From Candidatus Bathyarchaeota archaeon (GTDB lineage: Archaea; Thermoproteota; Bathyarchaeia; 40CM-2-53-6; RBG-13-38-9), in NCBI GenBank assembly GCA_023144075.1, contig JAGLGJ010000060.1:1-6721 (forward strand): a stretch of DNA of 6,721 nucleotides. Direction: 5' to 3'. This document shows, one piece after another, positions 5,544 through 6,721 of the stretch; the stretch's first letter is position 1; the number at the start of each line of letters is the position of its first letter. The notes beneath the pieces were generated by a model. The model did not search any database. It was not told the DNA's origin and was given only the letters and a program-made list of their open reading frames with translations. The position numbers and the translations under genes were made by a program.

Positions 5544-6721
5544 CTAAACCGGTTTTAAGGATCTTTTCAGCATCCTGAGAGCTGTATCAGGGTATGATCT
5601 TGAAATTAAACCCATAGACCAAAGAATATAATCGTTATCGATGATTTTCTTAGGTTTTCTTGGTTTGAGTATGTCTGGTCTTTCTTTTCTCCTTATGGCT
5701 TCATTTAAAATAATTGTAGGGTTTCTACTATGAACGATGGGGCCACCGGATCCAATGAGTATTTTTAGGTTTTCAAAGTCTTTGCCTGTTTGAAAATAAT
5801 ATTTTCCTGAAGGAGTATGAATCTCATCGATCCATCCAACATGTCTTTCAACAGCATACTTCACAGCAAGTCTTGTTAAAGCATCATCAAAGTCTAGATC
5901 TTTTTCTGTATTTGAAATATGACTCGTCTCACTTGATAACAGATGTGTTTGTTTTAAAATGTCAGATTTGTTCTTTATTTTAACTAGTTTTTGCATCTGC
6001 TCAATACCTGCAATTTGAAGGAGACTAGGAGCACTTATTCGAACGCCAAGATCTCCTTCAACTGTACGTTTGATCTTCTCTTCTTTGATACCTTTTTTTA
6101 TGACATTCGATTTTGGTGGTGGCTCATCAAACACTGAATAAATGTTAGTTGTGGCGCCTCCGACCTCGATAATCATTAGATTTCCAATTCCAGATTCGTT
6201 AGAGGTGCCTGATGAGAGCAAACTGGCTGCTTCAAGACTGGCTGATGGTGTAGGCATAAAAACGTCAACATATGACTCAGCTTTTTCTAGTCCTTTAGCC
6301 TGAATAATATGTTTGAGGAAAAGATCTCTTATTGCTGCTTTGGCTGGTTCTGTATTCAATTTACCTAATTCTGGCATAACATTATCTGTTCTCACAGTTT
6401 TTTTTCCGAATCTTTCTAATTCTTCGATTACTGAGTTTGCAGCTTCACGATTGCATGCGACAACTATTGGGCAAATTAATTTGGATTCTGAGAGTTGACG
6501 ACTATTATATTCTACTTTTTCTCGGTCTCCACCATCAGTTCCGCCTGAAAGTAGAATGATATCTGGTTTTGATTCTTTGAGCTTTTTCAAATCTTCTTTG
6601 GTCAATTCATGTGAATATATGCCAATAACCTTTCCACCTGCACCCAGAGCCGCTTGTTTTGCAGCTTCTCCAGTCAATTCTGGAACAAGACCTATTGCGG
6701 CTATACGTAAACCGCCAGCCG
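5544..6721 (-). CDS. glmL: GlmL/MutL-type ASKHA ATPase, partner of the B12 mutase (5' end outside window)
   Basis: About 391 C-terminal residues are visible. Although a TTG at 6677 could be read as a start, the frame stays open to the window end and the extra residues AGGLRIAAIGLVPEL are the GlmL family signature, so the gene begins outside, with its N-terminal phosphate loop. Visible motifs, numbered from the window edge: SGGTDGGD (58-65), NVMPELG, RDLFLKHI, VGGATTN (186-192), RTVEGDLG (218-225) and GSGG (323-326). GlmL proteins are ASKHA-fold ATPases encoded with glutamate and ornithine mutases, where a chaperone or B12-reactivase role is inferred. One oddity is that the second phosphate motif reads EVGGATTN, whereas I recall DVGGATTD in the family. 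It lies upstream of and in the same direction as the mutase gene, ending 26 nt before it, so the pair is almost certainly an operon. Confidence 0.9.
   Translation of the reverse strand, partial: AGGLRIAAIGLVPELTGEAAKQAALGAGGKVIGIYSHELTKEDLKKLKESKPDIILLSGGTDGGDREKVEYNSRQLSESKLICPIVVACNREAANSVIEELERFGKKTVRTDNVMPELGKLNTEPAKAAIRDLFLKHIIQAKGLEKAESYVDVFMPTPSASLEAASLLSSGTSNESGIGNLMIIEVGGATTNIYSVFDEPPPKSNVIKKGIKEEKIKRTVEGDLGVRISAPSLLQIAGIEQMQKLVKIKNKSDILKQTHLLSSETSHISNTEKDLDFDDALTRLAVKYAVERHVGWIDEIHTPSGKYYFQTGKDFENLKILIGSGGPIVHSRNPTIILNEAIRRKERPDILKPRKPKKIIDNDYILWSMGLISRSYPDTALRMLKRSLKPV

Noticed and set aside
6675..6677. TTG as start of the GlmL-like protein
   Set aside because: The frame is open to the window end, and the upstream residues AGGLRIAAIGLVPE are a conserved internal GlmL segment.

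Overview
The window looks like a chromosomal segment of an AT-rich archaeon. The evidence is a pyruvoyl-dependent arginine decarboxylase of the archaeal type, GGTGA/GGTGAT Shine-Dalgarno sites, TTG start codons for at least two genes, TATA-like boxes 20-50 nt before starts, and tightly packed convergent genes. The lineage cannot be fixed from the sequence; a TACK or Asgard archaeon such as Bathyarchaeia is only a guess. No rRNA, tRNA, CRISPR array, insertion sequence or phage gene is visible.

Layout, left to right. (1) The 3' part of a COG1751-like protein (pyruvate kinase alpha/beta-domain-like), + strand, cut by the window start. (2) A small MscS-type mechanosensitive channel on the - strand, convergent with it across a short palindrome. 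(3) An accessory-looking stretch (about 1333-2489): an AT-rich gap, then two divergently oriented tiny genes for low-complexity Pro/Tyr-rich proteins. The one on the - strand (67 aa) is supported by a GGTGAT site, a TATA-like box, raised GC and a downstream T9 tract. The one on the + strand (97 aa) is about 20% Tyr, 20% Pro and 12% Gln. (4) A PP-loop ATP pyrophosphatase of the family annotated as diphthine-ammonia ligase, but of the subtype I associate with bacteria. (5) Convergent with it, a pyruvoyl-dependent arginine decarboxylase. (6) Upstream on the - strand, a two-gene unit: a GlmL/MutL-type ASKHA ATPase (cut by the window end) followed 26 nt later by a 552-aa fusion of an N-terminal cobalamin-binding domain and a glutamate-mutase-like TIM barrel.

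The mutase and GlmL-like pair is the most interesting part. The B12-binding His is present, but most substrate-claw positions of clostridial glutamate mutase appear changed in a hand alignment, so this is probably a B12-dependent carbon-skeleton mutase with an unknown substrate. GlmL-like proteins accompany such mutases; a reactivase or chaperone role is inferred. Arginine decarboxylase lies just downstream on the same strand but seems to have its own promoter(s), so a pathway link is only suggested.
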